From Haematococcus lacustris (lineage: Eukaryota > Chlorophyta > Chlorophyceae > Chlamydomonadales > Haematococcaceae), in contig JASKMD010000014.1 of the NCBI GenBank assembly GCA_030144725.1, forward strand, positions 5,798,253 to 5,862,252: a stretch of 64,000 bases of DNA. The letters run 5' to 3'. A program made the position numbers and the translations under genes. How positions within the stretch are numbered: position 1 is the stretch's first letter; each line of letters opens with the position of its first letter. Shown in pieces: positions 1 to 11,215 of the stretch. The notes below the pieces were generated by a model. The model worked only from the letters and a program-made list of their open reading frames with translations, was not told where the DNA came from and did no database searches.

Positions 1-152
1 CCCCGACTCTCACCACGCTCTTCCCCTGCAGATTGGACGCCTCCACGACCTCCCACTTTACTTATGCACCCACGTCCTGGCCTCTCTGCTCTCCCAGACT
101 GCTCCCACTTCCCTGCGGAGTGAACTCCCTGCACTCTGCTGCTGCTCTGTAG

Positions 153-1055
153 ATGAAGGAGGAGACCGCCCGGCTGGAGGGGGTGGCGGCAGAGTCTCGT
201 GACAAGGCCAAGAAGACTAAGGCGGTGGAGAAGGAGTGGGAGGCGACACGGGAGCAGCGGGTGGGCACTTGGAGGGAGTTCATGGCGGACGCCTCAAAGT
301 CAGGTGCGGCCCATCCCCAGCCCCAAACTCCCACCCCCCTGGACTCTGGGCTGTGCAGGGAGCCAGAGACCCCTAGGGCTCAGGAGAGCCCAAGGCCAGG
401 CCAAGGGCAGCTGTGACCAGGGCCAAGGCCAAGGGCAGCTGTGACCAGGGCCAAGGCCAAGGGCAGCTGTGACCAGGACTAAGGTCGAAGGCAACTTTGA
501 CCAGGGCAAGGGCAAGGCCAAGGGCAGCCGTGGACCCGGGGTCCCATCGACAGTGTCTTAGACTGGAGCAGTAGCAGGGAGAGAGTTGGTGCCAGCACAC
601 GAGCTGTCATTAGGTTGAGCTCAGCTGGACCCTCCCCTTGCCCTCCTCCCACCACCCCTGTTGACCAAGCTGGTCTGGCCGTCCCATCACCTCGTATGCC
701 TGCACACCTCTGCCTGGAACCCACTGGGCGCTCTGTGTGGCAGTAGATCAAGATCTGACTCAGTCTGCTTGCAACTCGCAGTCTCTGGCAGTCAATGAGC
801 CTGATGCACTGTCACACTGGCACACACATTCCTCCATCACGCAACCAAATCAAGACCGTTGGGCACTGATTCCTTTGCCCACTGCCTCGCACAGGGAAGA
901 CGGTGGGAGAGTTGAAGCCGCCTAAGCTCCGCGCCAACGACGAGGACAAGCTCTACGTGCGGAGGCCTGTCAAGGAGGAGGAGTTGCGGCCTGCGCCACC
1001 CCCAAGCAGGATGCAGAACAACGCGCCGAAGCCCCGCGCTCCGCCTCCCATCTGA
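153..1055 (+). CDS. DNAJC8-like spliceosomal J protein, last two coding exons (partial)
   Basis: These are the last two exons of a gene that starts left of the window. Exon 153-303 follows an AG acceptor (151-152) and ends at GT (304-305); exon 895-1055 follows ACAG and stops at TGA 1053-1055. The phases fit: G303 plus GG895-896 make one codon. The first exon encodes a charged helix ending in VEKEWEATREQRVGTWREFM, which matches the stretch near the C-terminus of DNAJC8 proteins (WRNF or WRDF). The second has LKPPKLRANDEDKLYVRRPV, matching the plant-type PPKLKTEDP..YVQRPVK tail. The J domain itself would lie upstream. The family associates with the spliceosome and SR-protein kinases in the nucleus. 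The proline-rich last residues look lineage-specific. Identification rests on these two tail motifs. Confidence 0.75.
394..475. repeat. 27-bp intronic minisatellite, about three copies
   Basis: The unit GGCCAAGGGCAGCTGTGACC with a short GGCCAA spacer repeats about three times inside the 304-894 intron of the DNAJC8-like gene. The rest of that intron shows no other feature. Confidence 0.75.
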
Positions 1056-2250
1056 GCTCCGCGACGCTCCGCCAGACGTGCGCGTCCCTACGCCCCGATT
1101 GCTCGCGCAGGCGGTTGTATCCTAACCGGTGGGCGGCATGGAGCCGGCTGCTGAGCGCGGACGCTTAAGCAAATGGATTTGCTTGGCTTGGCTGGGCGCG
1201 TCCCGCACATCCAGCTTCTGCCTCCGACACAGTTCGCGTTGAGCATTACCACAACTCTGGCCCTAACCTGGCCGCCGACGCGGGGTATGACCCCCCGACC
1301 TAGCAACTCGCAAGGCTAGTATTCCAGCAGTGAGGGGGCTCGACATGTCATGCTCCTTTTGAACTCTCTTTCCCTCGCCTGCATACCGACAGCATATCGA
1401 TAGCAGGCCAATGTGATCGCGGCAATTTAAAGCCGCGATGTTTCCGTGGCCCAGGCAGTCAATCAGCCTATACTAACAGTGCACACCGCTAAACCGTTGT
1501 ACGCCCGGAACTCCAGCCCCTCAACTTCTTAAAAGCAGCAGATCTAACCGCAATCACAGACTAGTGGCCATGCATTGTGTTTAAACAGCGTGCCTGGGAG
1601 CACAAACGAAGAAGCACCTAACCCTACCTTGCACACGTGACCCTACCCCTATGAAGCTCGTGTGGCGTGGAGTGTGCTGCAAAGAAAAGGGGAGGGGTGC
1701 CTGAGTGTGGTACAAGCATTGTGCACCAGGACTAAGCCACGTGCTTTTAACTAATCCTGTGTCCTAGCCTGTACACCATACTCCATCATTGCCATGCCAT
1801 GCATCATGCATGTAACCTGCCGCCTAACATGCATGGCATCACAGTAGCAGGCTCTGACTGCGCTGCGCTCAGCTGCCTGCCTGCCATGTCATGTGCAGTG
1901 TGCAAGCACCCAGCATGATACGCCACTCATGTGAGTGGCACCACTTGCCCCACCCAGCCACCAGCTGTGCTGCAGGGAAGGGGTGGGCTAGGCTAGGCTT
2001 GGCTGGGCTGCAGTGCTCCTCTCTCAGCTCCAGGTCCAGCTCCCAAGCTGAGGCCTGGCATGGCTGGGCAGCATGCTGCATGGCTGGGCAGCATGGAGTG
2101 CCGGCAGGGTGCAAGAAAAGGGAGCCCTGCCTGACACCTCCAGGGGGGTCATAACTAGGGTTAGGGTCAGGGGTCAGGGCTCAGGGCTCAGGGCTAGGGA
2201 ACAGGTTGCATGGGCAGCAGGAGGCTGCCCCCCTCCTCCACCCCCATCCC
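1056..2250. other. Intergenic stretch without a supported gene
   Basis: This holds the 3' end of the DNAJC8-like gene and spacer. TGTAA at about 1810 could be the poly(A) signal of green-algal type, but it lies 750 bases past the stop. A degenerate telomere-like run (GGGTTA/GGGTCA/GGGCTC variants) lies at 2157-2200. Open frames here have no recognisable domains. Confidence 0.5.
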
Positions 2251-2510
2251 CCTTCACAGCTGCACGGTGATGGTCAGCAGCGGCTGGGCAGCCGTCCACA
2301 AATCGCTTGCTGCTGAGAGTGGGCCATCCAACCCCTGAACCAGGCCTTGAACCCAGGGGGGCCTGGCCAGGGTCATGCTGGCAGCTGCTCCAGCAGAGGG
2401 CGGGCAGCTTCTGTTGTGCAGGCGCTGCGAGTTGATAAGGCTGGCTGCTGGCGCTGCCTTGGCTGACACTGCGGGCATCAGGGTGGCAGGCAGGGAGGCG
2501 TTTCCAGGTG

Positions 2511-2557
<47 letters not shown>

Positions 2558-2688
2558 GGCAGGGGCAGGGGCAGGGGCAGGGGCAGGGGCAGGGGCAGGG
2601 GCAGGGGCAGGGGCAGGGGCAGGGGCAGGGGCAGGGGCAGGGGCAGGGGCAGGGGCAGGGGCAGGGGCAGGGGCAGGGGCAGGGGCAG
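2511..2688. repeat. (GGAGCA)n then (GGGGCA)n hexamer array
   Basis: About eight GGAGCA units (2511-2555) pass into about 22 GGGGCA units (2556-2688), almost without interruption. Six-base units keep all frames open, so the array reads as Ala-Pro, Leu-Pro or Gly-Ala polymers. It lies at or beyond the 3' end of the START-like gene, in its last intron or last exon. Confidence 0.95.
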
Positions 2689-2858
2689 CAACACACAGGT
2701 TGAGGCCGTTGACACAGACAGGCCTGCACTGCTCAGCATGATGGATCTGGACTGCACCACCTGGTTGCTCCTGTGCCCACCTTTTCACACACCTTCCCTC
2801 CCTAACACCACCTTCCGCTGTCTCTGCCTCTGTCTCTGCCCCCTCCACCCGCCCTCAC

Positions 2859-4566
2859 CCTGTGTGTGCTGCCCCTGTGCCGCCTCCCTCTGCAGCTTGC
2901 GGCGCACCAGCTCAGCCTCCAGGTCCGTCATCATGTCGCGCAGCTGCTGGGCACACAGACCTTGCACCAGGTGCTTGATGCCGGGAGGGGTGGGGGCCTT
3001 TGGCACGATGTGTTGCTCCAGGGTAACCAGTGACTGCTGCGGGGCTAGGGGAGGGGGGGACGGCTGCAGGTGGCCTGGGGCAGGGGCAGGGGCAGGGGCA
3101 GGGGGCGGGGGTGGGGGTGGGCAGGGCACCGGCGGTAGGGGGCAGGGGCAGGGGCAGGTAGCAGGGGTGGGCAGGGCACCGGGGGCAGCAGCAAGCTGAA
3201 CATGGGTGGCAGGGCGAGGGTGTTGCTGGATGTGTGTGCAGGGCAGGTGGGGGAGGGGAGCAGCAGTGAAGGAAACCAAGGGAGGGGAAGCTTGTGTGTA
3301 GGTGGGGTGGGGGGAGCAGAGGGTGCATCAGCGGCAGGGCATACACCTGCATGGCGTGTCATGCACAACAGTTGTGCAATACACAGCGAGCACCAGAATG
3401 GACTGATGACATGAAGGCCTAGGAGACAGGCCACTTGGCAGCAGGCCCTGGGAAAGTGTGGCAAGGTATTCCAGTTGGTAAGCGCATGCCCATAGCCTGC
3501 TGGGCGCTACGGGTGAGGCAGGGGGATGGCCAGCATGGGGGCCAGGCTGCCATAGCAGCAGGCAGCCACCATCCTGTACAGCCCCTCACCCGCCTCCGCG
3601 CCTCAGCCCCTGCCCTCCGCCCCTCCCCCTCCGCCATCCAGCCCCTGCGTCTCACTCTGCACAGCCTCCATCAGGGCCGACGCCGACAGCCAGGACGGGG
3701 GGCGCCACTGCGGCAGCCCACCGCCGCCCCCCCACCCTGCCTGGCCAGCTGCTCCAGCCTCTGATGCCGGAGGTGCTGCCATACCAGGTGCACCTCTGCT
3801 GGCCGCGGTGCTGCTGTGGGTGGCCAGGGCCTGGGTCAGCGCAGTCTGGGTGAAGGGGTGCACATGCCAGGAGCCTTCAAACTTGGCCTGCACAGCCAGG
3901 CGACCAGGGGGCGGGAGGGGCGGGAGGTGGAGTGGGGGGTGGAGCAGGGGAGGTGCGGGACCACGTGCCATGCACCCATGACCCCATGCACCATGCAGCA
4001 CAATCTATACACTGCCACATGCGCCATCATAGCACCACACCCATAAGAGGGACTTTTCAATGTCACTGGTCTCTGACACATTAAGGGTCATGACCACCAT
4101 GTGCTGCCACTGCCACTGCCTCCCCCCACCAGCGCACTGGGTGCATGCATGCCGTCCAAGCACATCATGAGCATGCTGCCAGCCGGGCGCCTGTCTCTTG
4201 TGCTGCCCCCAGCAGTAGCTCAGGGGTGCTGGTAGGGAGGGAGGGCTGGTGGTAGGGTGGTAGGGAGGGTGCTGGTAGGGAGGGTGGTAGGGTGGTGGGA
4301 TGTAGGGAGGGGTGCTGGTAGGGAGGGCTGGTGAGGGGACATGCCTGAGCTGCCAGGCTCCAAACTGCATACCCACTCCTCAGCTCTGACCTGTCCCTGC
4401 CTTGCTGCCTCACGCTTGCTGCCTCACATTTGCTGCATGGCAGGTGCTGGGCACTCACCATGAAACCATTGGAGTTGGCGTGTTGGAAGCGAATGGTCCT
4501 TGCAACATCATCTTCCCACACAAGAAGGTGAGTGTCAAAGTGCACGGTGAGAAACAGGAACTTGGC
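2859..4566 (-). CDS. START/polyketide-cyclase-like protein (partial exon model)
   Basis: Three minus-strand exons carry pieces of one START-like fold. Exon about 4566-4459 ends in ARTIRFQHANSNGFM before GTGAGT. Exon 3887-3656 follows TGTGCAG and begins AKFEGSWHVHPF, which joins in phase and forms the family signature (F.G.W after the strand with I.F). Exon 3036-2859 follows CCGCAG and reads VTLEQHIVPKAPTPP, then a helix ending LRDMMTDLEAELVRRKL, as in the C-terminal helix of this fold. The family binds lipids or quinones, often in plastids or mitochondria. The phases between 3656 and 3036 do not fit directly, so at least one small exon between them is missing from this model. The 5' exons were not found. 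The C-terminus is uncertain: open frames run through the hexamer array to 2254 or 2174. Exact function unknown. Confidence 0.5.
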
Positions 4567-4599
4567 CACTGCCCTGCTCATGTCCAGGCAAGCGCAGGG

Positions 4600-6580
4600 G
4601 CAGCTGCTCGGCCAGCCATGCTGTCAGTGCTGCTTGGACTCCCTGCCTCTTGCATGATGGTCATGCTCGATCTACCAGTCAAGCTGGTCATATATAAACG
4701 CATGGGCTGTACCGGGATCAGCCAAAGGCAGCATGGCACTCACGTGCTATGCCAGCAGCTGCTTGGCTATACCGACCTTAATTGTCTGGGTCCCTTGTGC
4801 AGCAGTGTTTTTTATTGCGTAATACGTAACGATCGGAACCAAAAGCTTGTTTCGAGGCCTGGCTTTTGTTAAAACAATAATGCGATACTTGTTTTTCGTT
4901 ACCAGTCAGGACCGACTGCGTAACCAGCCATGTGATGGTCCTGGACCCTTCGTGACCAGCATCAGCTTGGCTATTTTGAAGGGGAAAAACACAGTTGTGC
5001 AAGATGCATCCCCAAGATGTATCCCCATGCATGGCTTGTAGCACACTTGGGTTTCATGCAAGGGCCAGCCAAGCCCAGGTCCCATGACATCTCGGCACAC
5101 GCACCATGTGCTTCCACCAAAACCTTCTCTCCCATGATGAGGGGGTAGCGGCATGGTAACCCTGGCAGGTAAGGGTTGACTGAGTTCAGGGTCAGACTGC
5201 GTGCTTAGCACCCCCTCCCCTTCCGTCCCCACCCCAGGCCCCGGCTCTCGTCCTGAGCACATCCACACACCCACACACACCTCCTCCACTACCGCCACCT
5301 CCTCCTACCCAGCCACCACCTCCAACCGCTAGGCCACCACCCAAAGCCCCCTCTTCCGCCCGCTAAGACACACGTGGCTTGACATACATGCGGCTCATGG
5401 ATGCTATGTAGAGCAGAGCTGTTAGCATTGACAGGCTGCCCTGTGGTTTCTCAAAACATTTCATGGGTCCCTGGGTTTGCCTGGGGCAGAGCCAAGCCGC
5501 ATCAAAGGGTCGAGGGTATCCAGCTGCCAAGGGTGCCCATAGATGTCAATGCAGTGATGGTGGATAGCCGGCACCCCAATAGCCCACCAGCCAGCTTCTG
5601 TGCACAAGAAGCAGAAGACTACTCTGACTAGCTAGAGAGAAGAGGTGAGGAGAGGAGAAGAAGAAAAGGCGGACCTGGCGTGCATTCAGGGAAGAGCTTC
5701 TGCTTGGGGCGCTGCCTGCTCCCACCACCTATGATAGCCTATTACCAAGACACATTAGCCTGCAGGTTCACTGGGCTGACATTCTCACTGTGTGCATTGC
5801 CTAGTGCACACATGCTACTGGTCTCTAGTGCCCCTAGTAGTCCGACTCCAATGTAGGCCCTAGTGAGGGACAAGGGGGCTGACTCACCCACCTGTGGCTG
5901 ACTCGTATTCTTCGCTTCCCATCGCGCTCTTCTTCAACACAGCGGTGAGGGCAGCTGACAATGCTCCTGCCACATCAGCCCATGAACACCTGGATGGCTT
6001 ACTTCACTGCCCTTCGCTCCCATGGGGCTTGTCATGACGCAACAGACTGGACTTGCAGCCATTTGGTGCGCGCACCTCCAGGTGCCAATCCTAGGGTCTA
6101 TTAGAACTCTGTATACGTTCTCCGGAGAGAACTCCGACTTGCCGAAAAGCTGCAGGTGGTACCCATGCCCCGGCTCCACACGGATAGAGGGCTGGGCCTC
6201 CAGCTCTTTCAGTGTAAGTTCGGCCATCTGCGTCTGCTGTGTGCTCTTCGTGTCGTGGTTCGTACTCGCCTTCCGTTTCATAATCTCACTCCGGTAATAT
6301 GCGGTTTAAGTCTGCACAAGCAACCCAGGCACCAGTGCAAGCTCAGCAGCGCTTCAGGAAAATTTCCGGGTTGCGCCGTGCTCGCTGCATATAGCTTGTG
6401 ACACCCTGGTTCCCAATGCTTGGGGTCAGTCTGATGGTTCTCTGCAAAACGCGTACGCTGTTGGGGATTTACCAGGCCCTGGCTTTCCTTCCCACCTCCC
6501 TTGCACTAGCATCAAAGCGGCAGAGCAGGAGAGGCGGCAGAACAGGAGAGGCAGCAGAGCAGCCCATGAGGAGCACATCT
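4600..6580. other. Spacer with repeat fragments, no supported gene
   Basis: I see no convincing exon here. Fragments recur elsewhere: 6060-6140 (with CTCTGTATACG and TCCGGAGAGAA) matches 39318-39372, and 5800-5880 ends in the GAGGGACAAGGGGGCTG tail also present at 8120-8150, 10700-10720 and 51610-51630. Confidence 0.45.
5669..5778. repeat. Dispersed duplicate, copy 1 (copy 2 at 7678-7762)
   Basis: The two copies share CCTGGCGTGCATTNAGGGAA through GCTTCTGCTTGGGGCGCTGCC and a second block, ACCAAGACACATTA to CACTGGGCTG. Copy 1 has about 25 extra bases between the blocks. They flank element M1 on both sides in the same orientation. Confidence 0.8.
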
Positions 6581-7535
6581 GGTCACCCCCGCCATTGGCT
6601 GCACCCCCGTGGCTCAAGAGATACCTTTCCTACTCATTTCTGCACGGATGAGGCCGCCGATTGGTGCGATGAGCTGCTTATGGCCTAACTAGAGTGCAGC
6701 CAGCCCCAACGATTTGCCGGGTGGCTGGCCCCAACCCGCGACGGACAATTCAAATTTTCAGGTCAGCACGCGACAGTGCTGCTGCGTCCCAGCACGCATC
6801 GAAACCATCTCCCAAGCTGGGGGCGTGACCGCGACGGCGGATTGCTGATGAACCTGTGCCATGTGCAAGCTGCTGCCAAGTTGCCAATTGCAGGATCATT
6901 GATGCCTGCGACTTCCGAGCAACCACGCGCAGCAAGAATTGGTCAAAAACATGTAGAAACTGAGCTGGGAAAAAGTTGACCGCCCACTCATGAAACGGCC
7001 CAAACATGATGACATCGCGCTTCTGTCCTGATTAGACGTAAGAAGCCCACACAAGGAGCAGCACAGAACTGACAGTTTATCATTTGACGTCCTGGTTGGA
7101 CTCTGAAAAATTGTCAAGAAAGTAAAAAAACATAAAAACTGACATGGGGTGACGCGACACGAGTTGCGGTGCAAGGGCAGCCCAAAAGCCATACCAGCAC
7201 CCTAAAGCATATCAACGCAATTAGAACACATGTCAAGGGGGGTCCTGCGCCCGACAAGAAATCCTGCGCCCGACAAGAAATTCAAACATTTGAAAAGCTG
7301 GGCCGCTGAGCGCGATAGCTGTTCTCTGACCACAGCCCCACTAAGCAGGCCATTCCCGGCACAATGCGACCAGAATTCTCAACACCCCCGCCCGCCCCGG
7401 CACAGGTGCACATCAGCCCGAGCAGCCCGCTAGCCTCGCGCTCGTGAGCTGCACAGCCCTGCGCAAGAATCGCTGAAAAACTCTTAAAGATCAGTCGGAT
7501 AGTTATCAGGGGTGCAGCCAATGGCGGGGGTGACC
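6581..7535 (+). mobile_element. M1: non-autonomous DNA transposon, 4-bp duplication ATCT
   Basis: It starts GGTCACCCCCGCCATTGG (continuing CTGCACCCC) and ends with the exact inverse, a 27-bp terminal inverted repeat. ATCT flanks both ends (6577-6580 and 7536-7539). The 955-bp interior has no transposase. It aligns with M2 over both end regions (for example CGGATGAGGCCGCCGA, and ATGAAACGGCCCA near the right end) and with M3 in reverse. Four-base duplications occur in several superfamilies (Sola1, Chapaev, Ginger among them), so none is assigned. Confidence 0.9.
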
Positions 7536-8038
7536 ATCTGCATTGGGCCAGCATCCAGGCCCAGGGCAGTGCAGCGGCCAGGAGGGCGCCAGGTATGGCC
7601 CGCATGAGGGGAGCTCAGTCAGAGGTTTCAATGCCCAGCAGGCATACCAGCCTGGCGGCTTAGCTTTAGAAAACTCCGGCGAACCTGGCGTGCATTGAGG
7701 GAAGAGCTTCTGCTTGGGGCGCTGCCTACCAAGACACATTAACCTGCAGATTCACTGGGCTGCCAATTCCAATGTCATTCCCGTTGCTGCGTATACAGGG
7801 CACCACATCCATCGCTATCACAATATGACAGACAGCTCATGGAGGTGCCAGAAGTAGTGGCAACGAGGGAGGCAGGGAGAGGGTGGCAGGCACAGCAACA
7901 AACAATTTCACAGTCGGCCAGGCCAAGTAGGCCGTGGCTTCCACCTCTCCTGCTAAATGCTGTTTGACTGCAACCACCTAACCACTACCCAGCTGGGCAG
8001 GCTGGGCTACGGGGCTGGCGCCTTAGCTTTCCCCTGCC
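7536..8038. other. Spacer with gene-fragment repeats
   Basis: Bases 7797-7825 (CAGGGCACCACATCCATCGC) recur at 51001-51030. Bases 7840-7900 match the proline-rich part of the EGF-like exon at 51801-51860. These look like scattered fragments of the gene family at 49.4-52 kb. No intact gene is seen. Confidence 0.5.
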
Positions 8039-8118
8039 CATTTGAGTCGGGTCACTATTGCCCACTAGTATAATCCCGCTAGTGGCTGTTAGTGGGTACT
8101 ACTGGTCCGGCTCAAATG
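8039..8118. repeat. 80-bp hairpin element, copy 1
   Basis: It starts CATTTGAGTCGGGTCACTAT and ends with the imperfect inverse, ACTACTGGTCCGGCTCAAATG, so it can fold into one long hairpin. Copies lie at 9201-9278 and 51533-51602; both of those sit directly downstream of Fanzor-like C-terminal sequences, while this one lies upstream of one. Confidence 0.85.
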
Positions 8119-8219
8119 GAGGCCCTGGTGAGGGACAAGGGGGCTGGCGCCTTAGCTTAACTACGGAGATGTGGTGGCCCCCTTAGGTGTGCCTGGGAAC
8201 CCTGCAAGTCAGGTATGTG

Positions 8220-9072
8220 TGCCTTTGCAGCAGGCAACCAACATTCCTCAGCCAGCTCACTGCTGGCCAGGTGACTGAACTGGGGCAGCACTTGGCCTGG
8301 GCATGGGCCTGCAGTGTGCAGGCCCAGGGGCGCAGGCCAGCGGCGGGGCAGGGTGGTGCTAGTGGATGAGCACCGCACCACCCGGGTCAGCTCAGCAGTG
8401 AATGGGAAGCAGCCATGTGAGGAGGAGCTGAACACACTCAGTGCCACAAGGCCTGCAGGCTGGAAGCCACCAGCAGGGCAGGTGGAACAGCGCCTGGTGC
8501 GCCCAGCCTGGAGCCAGCAGCGTGACCAGCCAGCGCGGGGCCTGATGTGGTGCCCAGTAGTGGCCCCCTGCAAGCCCCCACAGGCCCCACGCAGCAGCCT
8601 CAGAGCCACACAGCCAGCAGCCTCAGAGCCAGGGCCCAGCACTCCCCCGCCAGCCAAGCGCAGCAAGCGCACCAAGGCTGAGCCGGCAGCTGAGCCCACC
8701 AAGGGCACAGGGAAGGGCAAGGGCAAGGGCAAGGGCAAGGGCAAGGGCAAGGGCAAGGGCAAGGGCAAGGGCAAGGGCAAGGGCAAGGGCAAGGGCAAGG
8801 GCAAGGGCAAGGGCAAGGGCAAGGGCAAGGGCAAGGCTGCCAAAACCAAGCCGGCACCACAGCCAGGCAGGTGGTTGGACAGGGACTGCAATGCAGCGCT
8901 GAACATGCAACGCATTGGGGATAGCAGGTGACGTCTGCTAGAGCTGTGCTACTGGCCAGAGCAGGGAGCTCTGCCAGCCAAGGGCAAGGAGTACCCTGGC
9001 CTGGGCTACAAGCGGCTGCGAGACAAGCCACCCAAGGCCCAGGAGCAGCAGCAGCCTGTTGTGGCACAATAG
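8220..9072 (+). pseudogene. Fanzor/TnpB-like nuclease remnant (zinc-ribbon and RuvC-III region)
   Basis: The translation has VVLVDEHRTTRVSSAVNG, the counterpart of the TnpB/Fanzor segment before the zinc ribbon (VDE.RTS..C..CG), and WLDRDCNAALNMQRIG, the RuvC-III motif D.NAA.N with its catalytic Asp. Between them a Pro-rich linker carries about 20 Lys-Gly pairs. Damage: one extra G near 8350 shifts the frame relative to the upstream segment (RRPAAGQ), and TGA at 8929-8931 replaces an expected Trp codon. The tail is then open to TAG 9070-9072 (WPEQGALPAKGKEYPGL). The zinc-ribbon cysteines are mostly lost: SSAV replaces the first C..C, and only one Cys remains in MWCPVV. RuvC-I and II are absent or too decayed to see. 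TnpB/Fanzor proteins are RNA-guided DNA nucleases; this copy cannot be active. The Fanzor assignment rests on motifs. Confidence 0.65.
8713..8834. repeat. (GGGCAA)n array coding Lys-Gly repeats
   Basis: About 20 perfect GGGCAA units lie in the linker between zinc-ribbon and RuvC-III segments of the Fanzor-like remnant, encoding (Lys-Gly)n. Confidence 0.95.
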
Positions 9073-9278
9073 TGAGCCCCCCTTTGTTGAGCTGTCATCA
9101 GCTTACAATTAGCGCATGTTTTGTCATGCCAACTCTACACAGTAGCCTTAATGGGTCAGGCAATAATGTAGGTGGTAGGCGGCTCATGTGCCAATAACAC
9201 CATTTGAGTCGGGCCACTATTGCCCACTAGTATAGTAGCTAGTGGTCCCTAGTGGCCACTATTGGTCTAGCTCAAATG
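9073..9278 (+). ncRNA. Conserved 3' region after the Fanzor remnant, ends in hairpin (guide-RNA candidate)
   Basis: From TTTGTTGAGCTGT to the hairpin at 9201-9278 this non-coding stretch is nearly the same as 51378-51602, which also follows Fanzor C-terminal sequence; the 51.4-kb copy has about 30 extra bases before the hairpin. In TnpB and Fanzor loci the guide RNA is typically encoded at the 3' end of the gene, overlapping the transposon end. The position fits, but a simple transposon terminus would be conserved too. Inference only. Confidence 0.3.
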
Positions 9279-9599
9279 GAGGCCATACACAGTAAAGCAC
9301 ATAATTTGAACAGGCCTGATTTGACCGTTCTCTCAAATTCGCCCTTCAACACGCACGCTTCCTTTCATGCACGGTCGTTGGAGGTTGTGAGGATGGTGCA
9401 AATCGGTTTGGGGAGGATCATCGCGTTTTGTCGGCTGAGATGTGGCTGTCGCCGGTTACGCCCATTTGAACCTTCCCGGCTGTTAAGGTCCCGGGTGCAC
9501 TGGCGCGACGACTTATCCGTGCGAGCGCGGCCCCAATAGACACCCTGGTGGGAGCAAAAAAACTCTTTTTAATCGCTCCTGTCTTTTTATCAGTCTCAT

Positions 9600-10049
9600 G
9601 TGTCCAGGTCCCACCGCACACCACCAGCCCCCATGGCCAAACCGACCACTGGTGGTTCTTGGCAGTCCAACTTGGCTCTGTACAGCGCAGGCGAGAGGGC
9701 CAGAAGGCTCTTGGCAGCTGCTAATGTTGACTTGAAGGTCAAGATGGTCCAGCAACAGCCATCCTTGGCAGCTGTGGCCTGGGAACATAGCGTTTCATAT
9801 GCCACCCTCTACAGAGTCATCAAGAGGGATGGGGTGATTGCAAAACGTGGGTGCCCAACAACATTGTCAGCTGTGGAAGAGAAGCAGTTGCGGGACTTGG
9901 TAGTGAAGGTCAAGCAGCAAGGTGCGGGTGTTACCAAGACAGCATTGCTTGCAGCCATGAGGACAACGCAATGGGTCACGGAGGGCAAGAGCAAAGTAGA
10001 AAAGCCCCATGGCAAAAAAAGGCGTCACTCTGCATTTAGTTGTAATTAG
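9600..10049 (+). pseudogene. HTH transposase N-terminus, pogo/Tc1-like, truncated
   Basis: A 149-aa frame contains a helix-turn-helix: LAAVAWEHSVSYATLYRVIK, followed by GCPTTLSAVEEKQLRDLV, the pattern of pogo/CENP-B-type DNA-binding domains (psq helix, then R..LT..EE..L). The DDE domain is missing. After residue 120 the frame turns into unrelated basic sequence. The first Met at 9600 is arbitrary; MAKPTTGG at 9633 is equally good. Probably a decayed or internally deleted DNA transposon, continued by the tail fragment at 10179-10370. Confidence 0.6.
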
Positions 10050-10178
10050 CATAATTAGCATACTAATATAAATTGATAACAATCTGTGTTGTGCGGCATC
10101 TGAGAAGAGCGTGCATTCGAGAAAAGTGGTTTATACCCCCATAGCAAAGATAACATGCTAGCAGCAGCAGCAGTCAGC

Positions 10179-10370
10179 ATGGAGGGTGGGAAGCAGCAAC
10201 CAGCATTCTTGGGCATCGATGACGCAATGTTGCGTGTAGCAGCTCAACGATCAGCCCGACCGCAGCCCAGCTTACGTCTCCCAGCAGAGGATAGGTTCTA
10301 ATTCAAGCATGAGGTGGTTGCTGAGGCAACCAAGAAAGCAGCAAAGGCCAGGAAGGGATCTTGCAAGTAG
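10179..10370 (+). pseudogene. Probable C-terminal remnant of the same transposase
   Basis: A 64-codon frame with one in-frame TAA (10299-10301) encodes a Lys/Ala-rich basic tail (ATKKAAKARKGSCK) ending at TAG. Position just after the truncated HTH transposase suggests both come from one internally deleted element; no domain proves it. Confidence 0.4.
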
Positions 10371-11215
10371 CATGCTTGCATGTGCATGTGCACAACTTTA
10401 AGTGCCTATGGACTGCTACCGGCTGCTGGCCTTGCTAGGGGCAGTGGGATGGGTAGCCGCATCAACAAAAGTTTCGGTACCAGTCTTTGTGTAGGTGGAT
10501 AGGGGCGACGGCATGGGGGTAGGGTACTAAAACATGTGATATCTTGGCAGCTGGTAGGCATAATGAGACAATAAAAGGCACAGTGGAGAGGTGTTATAAA
10601 GAGCTGCACGGCTATGTGCTTGGCTTGCAAAGATGTACATGAATGAAGTGGCACGGGGCCTTCAACATCAGAGGTTGTTCAAATTAGAAACCTTACTGTG
10701 TAGTGAGGGACAAGGGGGCTGGTAGAAAGAGGAGTTGTTGGTGGGGATGTGATGTTTGGTGGGGATGTGATGGCAGCTGTGACAAGACGTGAGGCTAGTA
10801 AGGGACCAAAGACTATAACAACAAGTCTTCAATTGATCGGGTGCGTGGGGTACAGCAGCAGCAACAGCGGAGAAAGGATGGGCAGCAGGTCACCCCCGCC
10901 ATTGGCTGCACCCCCATGGCTCAAGACATCACATCTAACTCATTTTTGCACGGATGAGGCCGCCGAATCGTGCGATGAGCTGCTTATGGCTTGACTAGAG
11001 TGCGGCCAGCCCCAGCGGTTTGCCGGGTGGCTGGCCCCCAACACGCGACGTGTTTTGGCGCCACGCAGACACTCTTAGCAACCGCTGTAGGCAGCTTGGA
11101 CCCAGCGCGGCGTGAACGGCGCATCCAAACTAATTTTTAAACCAGCATGCAACAGCGCTATAAATCGCATTCTTCAACACGGGTTCAGTCCACATGTGAC
11201 AGCCATGTCAAGGTG

